From Desulfobulbaceae bacterium UBA2775 (GTDB lineage: Bacteria > Desulfobacterota > Desulfobulbia > Desulfobulbales > Desulfocapsaceae), in assembly GCA_002352445.1 (NCBI GenBank), contig DEIL01000064.1, positions 1-24,110 on the forward strand: a stretch of 24,110 nt of DNA. The letters are read 5' to 3'. This document shows positions 15,037 to 22,867 of this stretch, one piece after another. The position numbers and the translations under genes were made by a program. Below the pieces are notes generated by a model, which saw nothing but the letters and a program-made list of their open reading frames with translations, was not told where the DNA came from and made no database searches. Position 1 is the stretch's first letter; each line of letters opens with the position of its first letter.

Positions 15037-15183
15037 CCAACCCGAATAAATTGGAATTTTAGAATACTTGGATTAGTGCCATGGAAGTATATTCAACAAT
15101 GAAATTTTAAACGACCTTCCTGAATTTCTCGGAGTCTGCGCTTACCTGTTTTTTATGACAGAAACTTGGGAGTAAGGCACTAA
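15037..15183 (-). repeat. Dispersed intergenic repeat, copy B
   Basis: This inverted copy of the repeat at 10380 has perfect 8-bp terminal inverted repeats, TTAGTGCC at 15073-15080 and GGCACTAA at 15176-15183. Read on the minus strand it shares with copy A the long block ATTGTTGAATATACTTCCATGG, the CAGGAAGGTCGTT segment and the distal TCCAAG-ATTCTAAAA part ending near GGGTTGG. Its CTTACTCC end stops 12 bases before the cimA start codon, so the repeat forms the immediate 5' region of cimA. Confidence 0.8.
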
Positions 15184-15195
15184 TAAGGAACAGAT

Positions 15196-16791
15196 ATGAC
15201 CCAGCAAATAGAACTTTATGACACAACCCTCAGGGACGGAACCCAGGCAGAAAATTTTAATCTTTCCGTTGAGGACAAAATTCGCATTACAGTAGCCCTT
15301 GATAAGCTTGGAATCGATTATATTGAAGGAGGCTGGCCCGGATCAAATCCCCTGTCGGTTGAGTACTTCAACAAAATGCAATCTGTAAAACTGAAGCATG
15401 CAAAACTTGCCGCATTCGGCTCTACCCGTCATTTTAAAAACAGTCCCGAAACCGATCCTAACCTGCAGGCACTACTTGCAGCCAAAACACCTGTCATTAC
15501 TATCTTTGGAAAGAGCTGGGATATCCATGTCCATGACGCCCTGCGTATTGAACTGGAAGATAATTTACAGATTATAAGGGATACACTGAGTTATCTCCGC
15601 CCCCATGTTGACCATCTCTTTTATGATGCTGAACATTTTTTTGACGGTTTTAAGAACAACCGGGAATATGCACTGCAGACCCTTGAAAGTGCTGTTGAGG
15701 GCGGTGCCGAAGCCCTCATCCTCTGCGATACCAATGGCGGTACCCTGCCCCATGAACTGCCGACAATAATAAATACGGTAAAGAACTATTTTGCAGATCT
15801 GGGAAAAACCGTTGAGCTTGGCATACACGCTCATAACGACTCCGAATCCGCTGTTGCCAATTCACTGCTTGCAATTGCTGAGACGAAAGTGAAACAGGTG
15901 CAGGGAACTATTAACGGATTTGGCGAGAGATGCGGCAATGCCAACCTCACCTCCATCATCCCTGCCCTTGTTTTCAAGATGGGCATCGAGTGTGAAGTGA
16001 GGAAACATATTGACAGGTTATACTCCACTTCACGGTATGTAAACGAGCTCGCCAACCTTCCCCATAACCGATATCAACCCTATGTAGGTCAATCCGCATT
16101 CGCCCATAAAGGTGGTATCCATGTCAGTGCAGTAAAACAGAATCCACTTACCTATGAACACATCCCCCCGGACAAGGTTGGAAACATACGTCGAATACTT
16201 ATTTCAGATCAATCAGGGCGTTCCAATATCCTGCATAAGGCAAAACAATGGAACCTCAAGATCTCTTCCGATGACCCGGTCATTTCAACCATCATCAGCG
16301 AATTGAAAGAGCTTGAAAATCTGGGTTACCAGTATGAGGGAGCTGAAGCCAGTTTTGAGCTGTTGATGCGAAGAGCTCTGGGACTGCAGCGGAACTACTT
16401 CAAATTTGAAACCTTCCGGGTAATGAATCATAAATATAGAATGGACAAACCGACTCTCACGGAAGCTACTATCCGTCTTTTTGTCGGCGGCAGCGAAGTA
16501 CATACCGCTGCCATGGGTGACGGTCCGGTAAATGCTCTGGACAAGGCTATTCGTAAAGCGTTAACCCGTTTTTACCCCTGTCTGGAAAAAATAGAACTTA
16601 CCGACTATAAAGTGCGAGTGCTCTCGGGAGAACGCGGAACTCAGGCACGGGTCAGAGTCCTCGTTGAAAGCAAAGACAATCATTCCTCCTGGGGCACCGT
16701 CGGGGTTTCTGTGAATATTATCGAAGCCAGTTGGCAGGCCCTTGTTGACAGCATCAACTACAAGTTACTAAAAGAAGAAAAAGAGAAATAA
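15196..16791 (+). CDS. cimA: (R)-citramalate synthase
   Basis: This enzyme condenses pyruvate with acetyl-CoA to (R)-citramalate, the first step of the threonine-independent route to 2-oxobutyrate and isoleucine. It has 531 residues, the normal length for the long CimA type. The DRE-TIM core starts with D9-TTLRDG (Arg13, Asp14). The metal-binding HxHND is at His211, His213 and Asp215, and GFGERCGNAN is at 241-250. Residues about 375-525 form the regulatory LeuA-dimer domain that usually binds isoleucine. The pattern IEGGWPGSNP (43-52) is typical of CimA rather than 2-isopropylmalate synthase. AAGGAA is seven bases before the ATG. The intergenic repeat copy B ends 12 bases upstream. A winged-helix gene follows after 7 bp. 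Confidence 0.93.
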   Translation: MTQQIELYDTTLRDGTQAENFNLSVEDKIRITVALDKLGIDYIEGGWPGSNPLSVEYFNKMQSVKLKHAKLAAFGSTRHFKNSPETDPNLQALLAAKTPVITIFGKSWDIHVHDALRIELEDNLQIIRDTLSYLRPHVDHLFYDAEHFFDGFKNNREYALQTLESAVEGGAEALILCDTNGGTLPHELPTIINTVKNYFADLGKTVELGIHAHNDSESAVANSLLAIAETKVKQVQGTINGFGERCGNANLTSIIPALVFKMGIECEVRKHIDRLYSTSRYVNELANLPHNRYQPYVGQSAFAHKGGIHVSAVKQNPLTYEHIPPDKVGNIRRILISDQSGRSNILHKAKQWNLKISSDDPVISTIISELKELENLGYQYEGAEASFELLMRRALGLQRNYFKFETFRVMNHKYRMDKPTLTEATIRLFVGGSEVHTAAMGDGPVNALDKAIRKALTRFYPCLEKIELTDYKVRVLSGERGTQARVRVLVESKDNHSSWGTVGVSVNIIEASWQALVDSINYKLLKEEKEK

Positions 16792-16798
16792 ATCCAGC

Positions 16799-17335
16799 AT
16801 GGACGACAATAAAAAATTATCAGACATAAATCCACTAGCCCCCATTGTCTCATCAGAACATCTCACATCTCCTGACAGCTGGCCGTTGAGCGAATTTGAA
16901 TATGGCATGATTATCGCTCACAACGCTTTTTCCAGGTGGATGATACGATGTATGCATGCTGCTGGATATTCTGATTTCAGCCCTCTCGATGTTCTGGTAC
17001 TGCACAATGTCAATCACAGGAACCGCAAAAAGAAACTGGTTGATATATGCTTTGTACTCCATATAGAAGATCAGCATACCGTTAACTATTCGTTGAAAAA
17101 GCTGGTAAAGACAGAACTTGTCGACCGGGAGAAACATGGTAAGGAGATCCTTTATTTTGTCACAGATAAAGGGGAGGAGGCCTGTTCACGATACCGGGAA
17201 GTTCGGGAACAATGTTTAACCTCAGCCTACCGTACCCTGGGGCAGGAAGGTTCGGAGATCAGCCAGGCGGCCGCACTCCTGCGGCTTATGTCCGGCCTCT
17301 ATGATCAGGCCTCACGGGCCGCTTCATCTCTTTAG
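16799..17335 (+). CDS. MarR-like winged-helix protein (COG5631 type)
   Basis: This 178-residue protein resembles predicted MarR-type transcription regulators. After a polar N-terminus (1-35) comes a helical stretch YGMIIAHNAFSRWMIRCMHAAGY. Residues about 60-115 form a winged helix (LDVLVLHNVNHRNRKKKLVDI, then VNYSLKKLVKTELVDREKHGK and the wing EILYFVTDKGEE). A C-terminal helical region follows, suited to dimerisation. It starts 7 bp after cimA with no separate promoter and is almost certainly co-transcribed. The pairing suggests control of branched-chain amino acid synthesis or of nearby transport, but I know of no tested function for this type. I am confident of the fold and much less so of its targets. 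Confidence 0.75.
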   Translation: MDDNKKLSDINPLAPIVSSEHLTSPDSWPLSEFEYGMIIAHNAFSRWMIRCMHAAGYSDFSPLDVLVLHNVNHRNRKKKLVDICFVLHIEDQHTVNYSLKKLVKTELVDREKHGKEILYFVTDKGEEACSRYREVREQCLTSAYRTLGQEGSEISQAAALLRLMSGLYDQASRAASSL

Positions 17336-17342
17336 ATATACG

Positions 17343-17365
17343 CCAGAACTTCTGTCATAAAAAAC
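17343..17365 (+). repeat. Fragment of the dispersed repeat (copy D)
   Basis: CCAGAACTTCTG followed by TCATAAAAAAC matches the internal left part of copies A and C (10393 and 21414 regions). The TTAGTRCC end is missing on the left and the right half is absent. It lies just after the MarR-like gene, next to another palindromic repeat, and looks like a truncated copy. Confidence 0.6.
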
Positions 17366-17393
17366 CAGAGATAAACGTAGACTTCCAGAACTT

Positions 17394-17466
17394 AAACCAC
17401 AGAGGACACAGAGAAGGTAAAAAGAAATTCTTTTCTCTCTGTCGTCTGTGGTCTCTGTGGTGAGAG
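17394..17466. repeat. Large imperfect palindrome of the ACCACAGAG type
   Basis: ACCACAGAGGACACAGAGAAGG on the left faces CTCTCTGTCGTCTGTGGTCTCTGTGGT on the right, with AAAAAGAA/TTCTTTT in the middle, giving a roughly 70-base imperfect hairpin. From memory, closely similar ACCACAGAGGACACAGAG repeats are scattered through many bacterial genomes. It may end the cimA transcript and the convergent TRAP 3 transcript. Confidence 0.7.
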
Positions 17467-17521
17467 AATTTATCTTTTGGGTTACGGGTGATTAGCCCGT
17501 CTTAGTACCTTAGAAATATTT

Positions 17522-18802
17522 TTACCCTGCAACTATCCCGGCCATCCACATGGTAAGCGGTGGGTAAAAGGTGATAATCAGCAGATCAACGATCAAAATT
17601 GCCAGGAACGGTAGTACACGACGACTGACAGCCCCCAGGCTGTCCCCGGATATTGAGCAGGAAACGATCAGGCAGATACCCATTGGTGGGGTAAGCATTC
17701 CAATTGCCAGATTGGTAACAACGATCACGCCGAGCTGGATCAGGTCGATATGCAGAGAAGGCTGCATTGCGGTAATCATGGGCACCAGTAGAATCAGTGC
17801 AGCCGTGGTTTCGACAAAGGTTCCGGCAATAAGCAACACCAGGTTGATTAGTAACAGCAGGATAACCGGATTATCACTCAACGAGAGCAATCCCCCCGCC
17901 AGCTGGGCCGGGATATCCTCAATGGCTGCAATCCAGCTGAAAATGGAGGCCATGGCAATGATAAACATGACAATAGCCGAGGTCACAGCACCGTCCCGGA
18001 ACAAGGGAAAAAGGTCACGGATTTTTATTTTCCGATAGACAAACATACCCACCAGCAAAGCATAGACTACTGCAACAGCAGCAGATTCAGTGGCAGTAAA
18101 AATCCCCGTCAGAATGCCGCCAAGGATAATTATTGGAGCCCCCATTGCCAGCAGAGCACGCCGGAAGGTTTTCCAGAGCGCGGACAGGGAAAAAGGAGCA
18201 GTGGCGGAATAGTTATATTTCAGGGAGATTAATGTGGAGACCAGGATGAGTGACAGGCCGATAAGGATCCCAGGAATAATCCCTGCGGCAAAGAGCTGAC
18301 CAATAGAGGCACCGGTTAGAAAACCAAAGATGATCATGGGGATGGAAGGAGGAATAATCACTCCGATGGAACCACCGGAAGCCTGTACAGCTGCAGCAAA
18401 ATCAGAATCATAACCTGATTTTTTCATGGCCGGGATCAGAATCGCACCTACCGCTGCAGCATCAGCCGCAGCAGAACCGGAAATACCGGCAAAGAACATG
18501 GCTGAGACAATGGTCACCGCTGCCAGTCCACCCGGCAGCCAGCCCACAAGGGCGTTGGCAAAGTCAATGATCCTGCGGCTGATACCACCTGCATCCATCA
18601 GCACCCCGGCAAACATAAACAGCGGGACGGCCATCAGGTGAAAGGAGTCGGTGCCGGAAAACATGCGCTGGGCCACCATCATCAACGGGAAATCTCCCTG
18701 AATCAGAATGGTAATGACCGAGCTGATGCCAATTGCAATAGCAATCGGCGTATTGATCGCAAAAAAGAGAAGCAGGGTAATTAGCAGGATTTCCGAGGTC
18801 AC
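17522..18802 (-). CDS. dctM: TRAP transporter 3, large permease (DctM family)
   Basis: This membrane subunit of about 426 residues has roughly 12 spans. The open frame extends upstream to 18895, but that part reads as polar, non-membrane sequence. The GTG at 18802 begins a normal DctM N-terminus (VTSEILLITLLLFFAIN) and overlaps the small-permease stop as GTGA, so it is taken as the start. Motifs are GISGSAAADAAAVGAILIP, GGSIGVIIPPSIPMIIFG, GIFTATESAAVAV and LTPPMGICLIV. These are of the classical DctM/SiaM style (COG1593), unlike TRAP 1 and 2. Its last codons lie 12 bp from a TTAGTACC motif at 17502. Confidence 0.92.
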   Translation of the reverse strand: MTSEILLITLLLFFAINTPIAIAIGISSVITILIQGDFPLMMVAQRMFSGTDSFHLMAVPLFMFAGVLMDAGGISRRIIDFANALVGWLPGGLAAVTIVSAMFFAGISGSAAADAAAVGAILIPAMKKSGYDSDFAAAVQASGGSIGVIIPPSIPMIIFGFLTGASIGQLFAAGIIPGILIGLSLILVSTLISLKYNYSATAPFSLSALWKTFRRALLAMGAPIIILGGILTGIFTATESAAVAVVYALLVGMFVYRKIKIRDLFPLFRDGAVTSAIVMFIIAMASIFSWIAAIEDIPAQLAGGLLSLSDNPVILLLLINLVLLIAGTFVETTAALILLVPMITAMQPSLHIDLIQLGVIVVTNLAIGMLTPPMGICLIVSCSISGDSLGAVSRRVLPFLAILIVDLLIITFYPPLTMWMAGIVAG

Positions 18803-19281
18803 GGCTGCACCCGCTGCATGGTTTTCAGGAGAAAAGCTAGTGCATAGACAAAGAGAATGCCTCCACTCACCGGAATTACCGCCAGGATAATCCATTTTGG
18901 GATAGCAAGAGCAGGGGAAATCTGCATGCGGACAAACCAGGCAAACTGAATGCCTGAGATAACCATAACCAGTGCCAGAACCATAGCTGTTGCATGAACA
19001 AGCAACTGTGTGATGCGCTGTTTTTCAGGTGATATCCGGGAAGTAAAAGCATCAACTCCCGGATGCAGATTGCGGTAATAGGCTACTGTCGCCCCAAGAA
19101 AGCTGAGCCAGACCAGCATATAACGGGCCAGTTCTTCGGACCAGAACAGGGAAGAATTCAGCACATAACGACAAAAAACCTGGACTGCCACCAGGATAGC
19201 CATCGAGAATCCCAGCCCAAAGAGGGAGTATTCAATTGCCCGGTTTACAGCAGCGCAGGTTTTTTCAAGAAATTCTAGCAC
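18799..19281 (-). CDS. dctQ: TRAP transporter 3, small permease (DctQ family)
   Basis: This 160-residue four-helix subunit has a first helix with AVQVFCRYVLNSSLFWSEELARYMLVW and a second segment with LGATVAYYRNLHPGVDAF, the usual DctQ pattern. The start is GTG at 19281, 18 bp after the binding-protein stop. The ribosome site is weak, so coupling to the upstream gene is likely. The stop overlaps the large permease start by 4 bp. Confidence 0.92.
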   Translation of the reverse strand: MLEFLEKTCAAVNRAIEYSLFGLGFSMAILVAVQVFCRYVLNSSLFWSEELARYMLVWLSFLGATVAYYRNLHPGVDAFTSRISPEKQRITQLLVHATAMVLALVMVISGIQFAWFVRMQISPALAIPKWIILAVIPVSGGILFVYALAFLLKTMQRVQP

Positions 19282-19299
19282 GTGTGGCCAGTAAGCTGT

Positions 19300-20277
19300 T
19301 TATTTAGTCGCTTCCATGATTTTCAATAGCAGCTCCTGAACCTTGGGTTCCTTAAACAAATCCATATCTTTCAAGCCTGAAACCTTGGCCCTGAAGGAGG
19401 CCAGATCAGGCTGCTCTTCCACGCTCATGCCCTTTTCTTTTAGCAGAGCAAGACGAGCACCGTCCTTATCCCGATTGTCCTTGCGCTGAAACAGAGCGGC
19501 TTCATATATGGCCTTGGAGATCATCTCCTGGTCAGCTGGTTTCAATGTCTTCCACCAGATCATGGATGCCACATCGATATGGGGTGAATAGACATGGCGG
19601 GTCAAGGTCATATATTTCTGGATCTCAAAAAATTTGTACACTTCCATGACCCAGAGCGGATTCTCCTGGCCATCGATAACGCCCTGCTCAAGCTCAGTGT
19701 AAATCGGCCACGGCATGGGGGTGGGGTTTGCGCCAAGGGATTGCCAGATAGCCTTATGCAGCGGTGAAGCCATTACCCGGATCTTAAGGCCCTTAATTTC
19801 ATCTGCCGTCTTTACCGCATGTTTATTGTTGGTCAGGTTACGAAACCCGTTTTCTGAAAAACAGAGCCCTTTAAATCCCACAGCTGCCAGATCATCCAGG
19901 ATTTCCTTGCCCAGAGGACCATCAAGAATGGCATCGGCCTGGGCACCATCTTTAAACAGAAACGGATAGTTAATCACCCGGACAATGGGATCAAAGGTAT
20001 CAAACGGACCACCTGTAATCACCCCCATCTGGATGGTGTTCATCTGGATCTGCTGCAGAATTTCAGTCTCATTACCAATGGACTTGGAATGGAAGATCTT
20101 GACCTCATAAGCTCCGCCCGAGCGCTGCTCAACCAGCTCTTTGAACTTCTCCGCCACAATATTCTGCGCCGAACCGGGTTTGGTCACTACACCCAACTTA
20201 ATTGTCTGGGCTGCCAGGGTCACCTGACTGACACCAAATATAAATAAAACACATAAGAAACAGGTTATTTTTTTCAT
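19300..20277 (-). CDS. dctP: TRAP transporter 3, DctP-type substrate-binding protein
   Basis: This 325-residue periplasmic protein has a Sec signal (MKKITCF, hydrophobic core, cleavage near TLAA-Q). The mature part matches the DctP family (TIGR00787-like): GSAQNIVAEKFKELVEQRSGG, then GFRNLTNNKHAVKTADEIKGLKIRVM, and PMPWPIYTELEQGVIDGQENP. The Arg of KIRV is the residue that usually forms the salt bridge with the ligand carboxylate. It is a different subfamily from the TRAP 1 and 2 binding proteins, so a C4-dicarboxylate or sugar-acid ligand is possible. AGGAGG lies 8 bases before the ATG. It is first in P-Q-M. Confidence 0.93.
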   Translation of the reverse strand: MKKITCFLCVLFIFGVSQVTLAAQTIKLGVVTKPGSAQNIVAEKFKELVEQRSGGAYEVKIFHSKSIGNETEILQQIQMNTIQMGVITGGPFDTFDPIVRVINYPFLFKDGAQADAILDGPLGKEILDDLAAVGFKGLCFSENGFRNLTNNKHAVKTADEIKGLKIRVMASPLHKAIWQSLGANPTPMPWPIYTELEQGVIDGQENPLWVMEVYKFFEIQKYMTLTRHVYSPHIDVASMIWWKTLKPADQEMISKAIYEAALFQRKDNRDKDGARLALLKEKGMSVEEQPDLASFRAKVSGLKDMDLFKEPKVQELLLKIMEATK

Positions 20278-20361
20278 GGATAAATCCTCCTGAGAGTAGA
20301 GAAAAGGGTACTAAACTGTCCGCCCCGTTTACGACAAATATTAGTCAAAAGCACCCCAGTC

Positions 20362-20451
20362 CGTCATTCCCGCGCAAGCGGGAACCCAGAGGAGGTTGAA
20401 TGACTTGATCGAAGTCTTCGTTTATCTCCCACCTACGCGGGAATAACGAAG
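20362..20451. repeat. Nested palindromic repeat, two units (GTCATTCCCGC type)
   Basis: Unit 1 has TTCCCGC/GCGGGAA around GCAA (20367-20384). Unit 2 is a 38-base hairpin, TCTTCGTT to AACGAAGA (20414-20451) with inner CCC/GGG pairs. The outer arms CGTCATTCCCGCG (20362-20374) and CGCGGGAATAACG (20436-20448) pair 12 of 13. GTCATTCCCGCG-GCGGGAATCCAG repeats are familiar dispersed elements in proteobacterial-type genomes. It occupies the gap between TRAP 3 and the peptidase gene and may terminate the peptidase transcript. Confidence 0.75.
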
Positions 20452-20480
20452 ATTTGGCAAAACTAGTTGTTACTTAACCA

Positions 20481-21344
20481 TCATAAATTCTGGGCATTAA
20501 AAGTATCGCAGCTGTTCATATTACCGCTTGTATACCCCAGCGTAAACCATCGAACCCGCTGGGCCGAACTGCCATGGGTGAAAGAATCGGGAGTAACATA
20601 CCCCCGGGCCTGCTTCTGCAGACGGTCATCACCGATATTACTTGCCGCGTTCAATGCCTCTTCGATATCGCCAGGCTCAAGGATTTCCCGTATCTGATCT
20701 GCACGGTTCGTCCAGACACCGGCAAAACAGTCGGCCTGTAACTCCAGCCGCACTGAAACCTTGTTATAATCACTCTTTGAGAGTCTTTGCTGCAGCTCAT
20801 GAACTTTATCGCTGATACCCAGCAGTTTCTGCACATGGTGGCCAATCTCGTGGGCTACCACATAGGCACGGGCAAAATCACCGGGAGAATTCATTTTTAC
20901 CTGCAAATCCTTGTAAAAAGAAAGATCGATGTACACCTTACGATCGCCGGGGCAATAAAACGGCCCCATAGCCGCCTGGGCATAGCCACATGCTGATTGA
21001 ACTGAGCCGCTGAACAGAACCAGGGTGGGCTCCTGGTAGGTCCCACCGTTCTCCCTGAAAACCTGGTTCCAGACATCTTCCGTATCGGCCAGTACCACGG
21101 CAATGAATTCAGCCTGTTTCTGCTCTTCAGCAGTAGGCTGGTACGGTCCCGAGCTTTGAGGCACCGGCAGTTTTTCCTGGATCGTATTTCCAACATTTAA
21201 AACTGTGAGCGGATTTATGCCAAAAAACATACCAACTAATGCCAGCAGTAGAATGCCGATCCCACCACTTTTTACCCCGCGGGGAACCCTGCTGCTTCTA
21301 CGATCTTCGACATTGCTGCTTCGGCGTCCTCTTTCCCAGCGCAT
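20481..21344 (-). CDS. YpfJ-type neutral zinc metallopeptidase
   Basis: This 287-residue membrane-anchored protein belongs to the neutral zinc metallopeptidase family (PF04228, E. coli YpfJ). The short basic N-terminus (MRWERGRRSSN) and single span at about 26-43 (GGIGILLLALVGMFFGI) place the catalytic domain outside the cytoplasm. The zinc motif HEIGHH is at His165-His169 with Glu166 as the base. Glu201 in LELQADC is the likely third ligand. The conserved FYCPGDRKVYID precedes it, and a C-terminal GSSAQRVRWFTLGY is typical. GAAGGGAG precedes the ATG. No substrate is known for the family. It stands alone between TRAP 3 and TRAP 4 with repeats on both sides. Confidence 0.93.
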   Translation of the reverse strand: MRWERGRRSSNVEDRRSSRVPRGVKSGGIGILLLALVGMFFGINPLTVLNVGNTIQEKLPVPQSSGPYQPTAEEQKQAEFIAVVLADTEDVWNQVFRENGGTYQEPTLVLFSGSVQSACGYAQAAMGPFYCPGDRKVYIDLSFYKDLQVKMNSPGDFARAYVVAHEIGHHVQKLLGISDKVHELQQRLSKSDYNKVSVRLELQADCFAGVWTNRADQIREILEPGDIEEALNAASNIGDDRLQKQARGYVTPDSFTHGSSAQRVRWFTLGYTSGNMNSCDTFNAQNL

Positions 21345-21397
21345 GCGAACTCCCTTCTGATTTTGTGATAATATTGATAAAAATAATTCTTATCCTA

Positions 21398-21529
21398 TTA
21401 GTACCTTACTCTTGAACTTCTGTCATAAAAAACAAGAAACCAAGGAGTATATTTTGAAAATATATTGTTCCATTTACTTTCAAGGTACTTATCCAGCGAG
21501 ACTGAAAGTTTTCCGACGAGTCGGGTTAG
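21398..21529 (+). repeat. Dispersed intergenic repeat, copy C
   Basis: The third near-full copy has ends TTAGTACC (21398-21405) and GGTACTTA (21484-21491). Both ends carry GTACC where copies A and B carry GTGCC at both ends. It shares CTTACTC, GAACTTCTGTCATAAAAAACAAGAAAC and the distal ACTTATCC to GGTTAG part with copy A, while the middle differs. It lies between TRAP 4 and the peptidase gene. Confidence 0.75.
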
Positions 21530-21557
21530 GAATATTATCACAACAATTTTCTACCAA

Positions 21558-22859
21558 TCAGCCACTCATCAGATCAGGAAGGAGTGTAACAATTTCCGGT
21601 ACCATAACAATAATACCAAGTCCGGCGAGAAGCAGCAGAAAGAATGGGGCTGCAGCGTAGGCTACCTTTAAAATATTCATTCCCGTCAATCCCTGAATAA
21701 CAAAAAGGTTAAACCCAACAGGTGGTGTTATCTGCGACATCTCCACCACGATAACTACAAAAATACCAAACCAGAGAGGATCAATTCCAGCCTGTTCAAT
21801 CATCGGCATTATGACGGAGGTAGTAAGAACAACCACTGAAATTCCATCGAGGAAACATCCGAGAATAATAAAAAAAATGGTCAAAGCACCCAGCAGGGCA
21901 TAGGAGGAAAGCTCAAGTGTACCAATCCAGCCGGCAAGCATCTTCGGAATCCCTGTAAAACCCATGGCAACAGTCAAAAAGGCGGCACCAGCAAGAATAA
22001 AGGCGATCATGCAGGATGTTTTGGTCGCCCCAATCAGCCCCTCAAGGAAGGTCTGTTTAGAGAGGGTACCGGTATACCAGGACAAAACCAGGGCCAGCAG
22101 TACGCCGACTGCAGCTGCATCAGTAGGAGAGGCAATACCGGAATAGATAGAGCCGATAACACCGCCTATGAGAAGAACGACCGGGATCAGCCGTCTGGAC
22201 CGCAGTATTTTTTCTTTAAGCGGTAAAGCCGCCTCACCCGCCGGAATCCTGCCGGGATGAAACAGTGACCAGAGCATAACATAGCCGATAAAAAGAGCCA
22301 CAAGCAGGCAACCGGGAAGAACACCGGCAATAAAAAGCCTGGCAATGGACTGTTCAGTTGCCACTCCATAGACGATTAAAATAATAGACGGCGGAATAAG
22401 CAGTCCCAGTGTTGCGGAACCGGCAAGGGTGCCGATTATTAAATTTTTAGGATAGTTTCGTTTTGCCAGCTCAGGAATAGACATTTTACCAATGGTGGCG
22501 GCAGTTGCTGCAGAAGAGCCTGAGACTGCGGCAAATATCCCGCATCCCAAAATATTCACATGGAGCAACCTGCCGGGGAGATAGGTGAGCCAGGGTGCAA
22601 GCCCGGTGAACATATCTTCAGCAAGCCTCGACCTGAATAGAATCTCCCCCATCCAGATAAAAAGCGGCAACGCAGCCAAAGCCCAGCTGTTACTTGCACC
22701 CCATACGGTCGTAGCCAGCACCTCGCCAAGAGGGGCCTCGGTGAACAGTGCCATACCTGCCATACCGACTGCCATTAGGGAAAAAGCGACCCAGATGCCG
22801 CTTCCCAGGAGGAAAAAAAACATAATAACCAGACAGATGCTCATCGTTAACTCAGACAT
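21558..22859 (-). CDS. dctM: TRAP transporter 4, large permease (DctM family)
   Basis: This is a 433-residue membrane subunit with about 12 spans. Motifs are AVSGSSAATAATIGKMSIPEL, GSATLGLLIPPSIILIVYG, GIASPTDAAAVGV and SQITPPVGFNLFVIQG. AGGAGG lies 5 bases before the ATG and the gene begins 8 bp after the small-permease stop. It is the last gene of the fourth P-Q-M operon. Motif wording differs from the other three DctM proteins, so this is a separate lineage rather than a recent duplicate. Confidence 0.94.
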   Translation of the reverse strand: MSELTMSICLVIMFFFLLGSGIWVAFSLMAVGMAGMALFTEAPLGEVLATTVWGASNSWALAALPLFIWMGEILFRSRLAEDMFTGLAPWLTYLPGRLLHVNILGCGIFAAVSGSSAATAATIGKMSIPELAKRNYPKNLIIGTLAGSATLGLLIPPSIILIVYGVATEQSIARLFIAGVLPGCLLVALFIGYVMLWSLFHPGRIPAGEAALPLKEKILRSRRLIPVVLLIGGVIGSIYSGIASPTDAAAVGVLLALVLSWYTGTLSKQTFLEGLIGATKTSCMIAFILAGAAFLTVAMGFTGIPKMLAGWIGTLELSSYALLGALTIFFIILGCFLDGISVVVLTTSVIMPMIEQAGIDPLWFGIFVVIVVEMSQITPPVGFNLFVIQGLTGMNILKVAYAAAPFFLLLLAGLGIIVMVPEIVTLLPDLMSG

Positions 22860-22867
22860 GACACCTC

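Noticed and set aside
18803..18895. N-terminal extension of the TRAP 3 large permease from an ATG at 18895
   Set aside because: The added 31 residues are polar and are the out-of-frame shadow of the small-permease gene. The GTGA overlap gives a normal DctM start.
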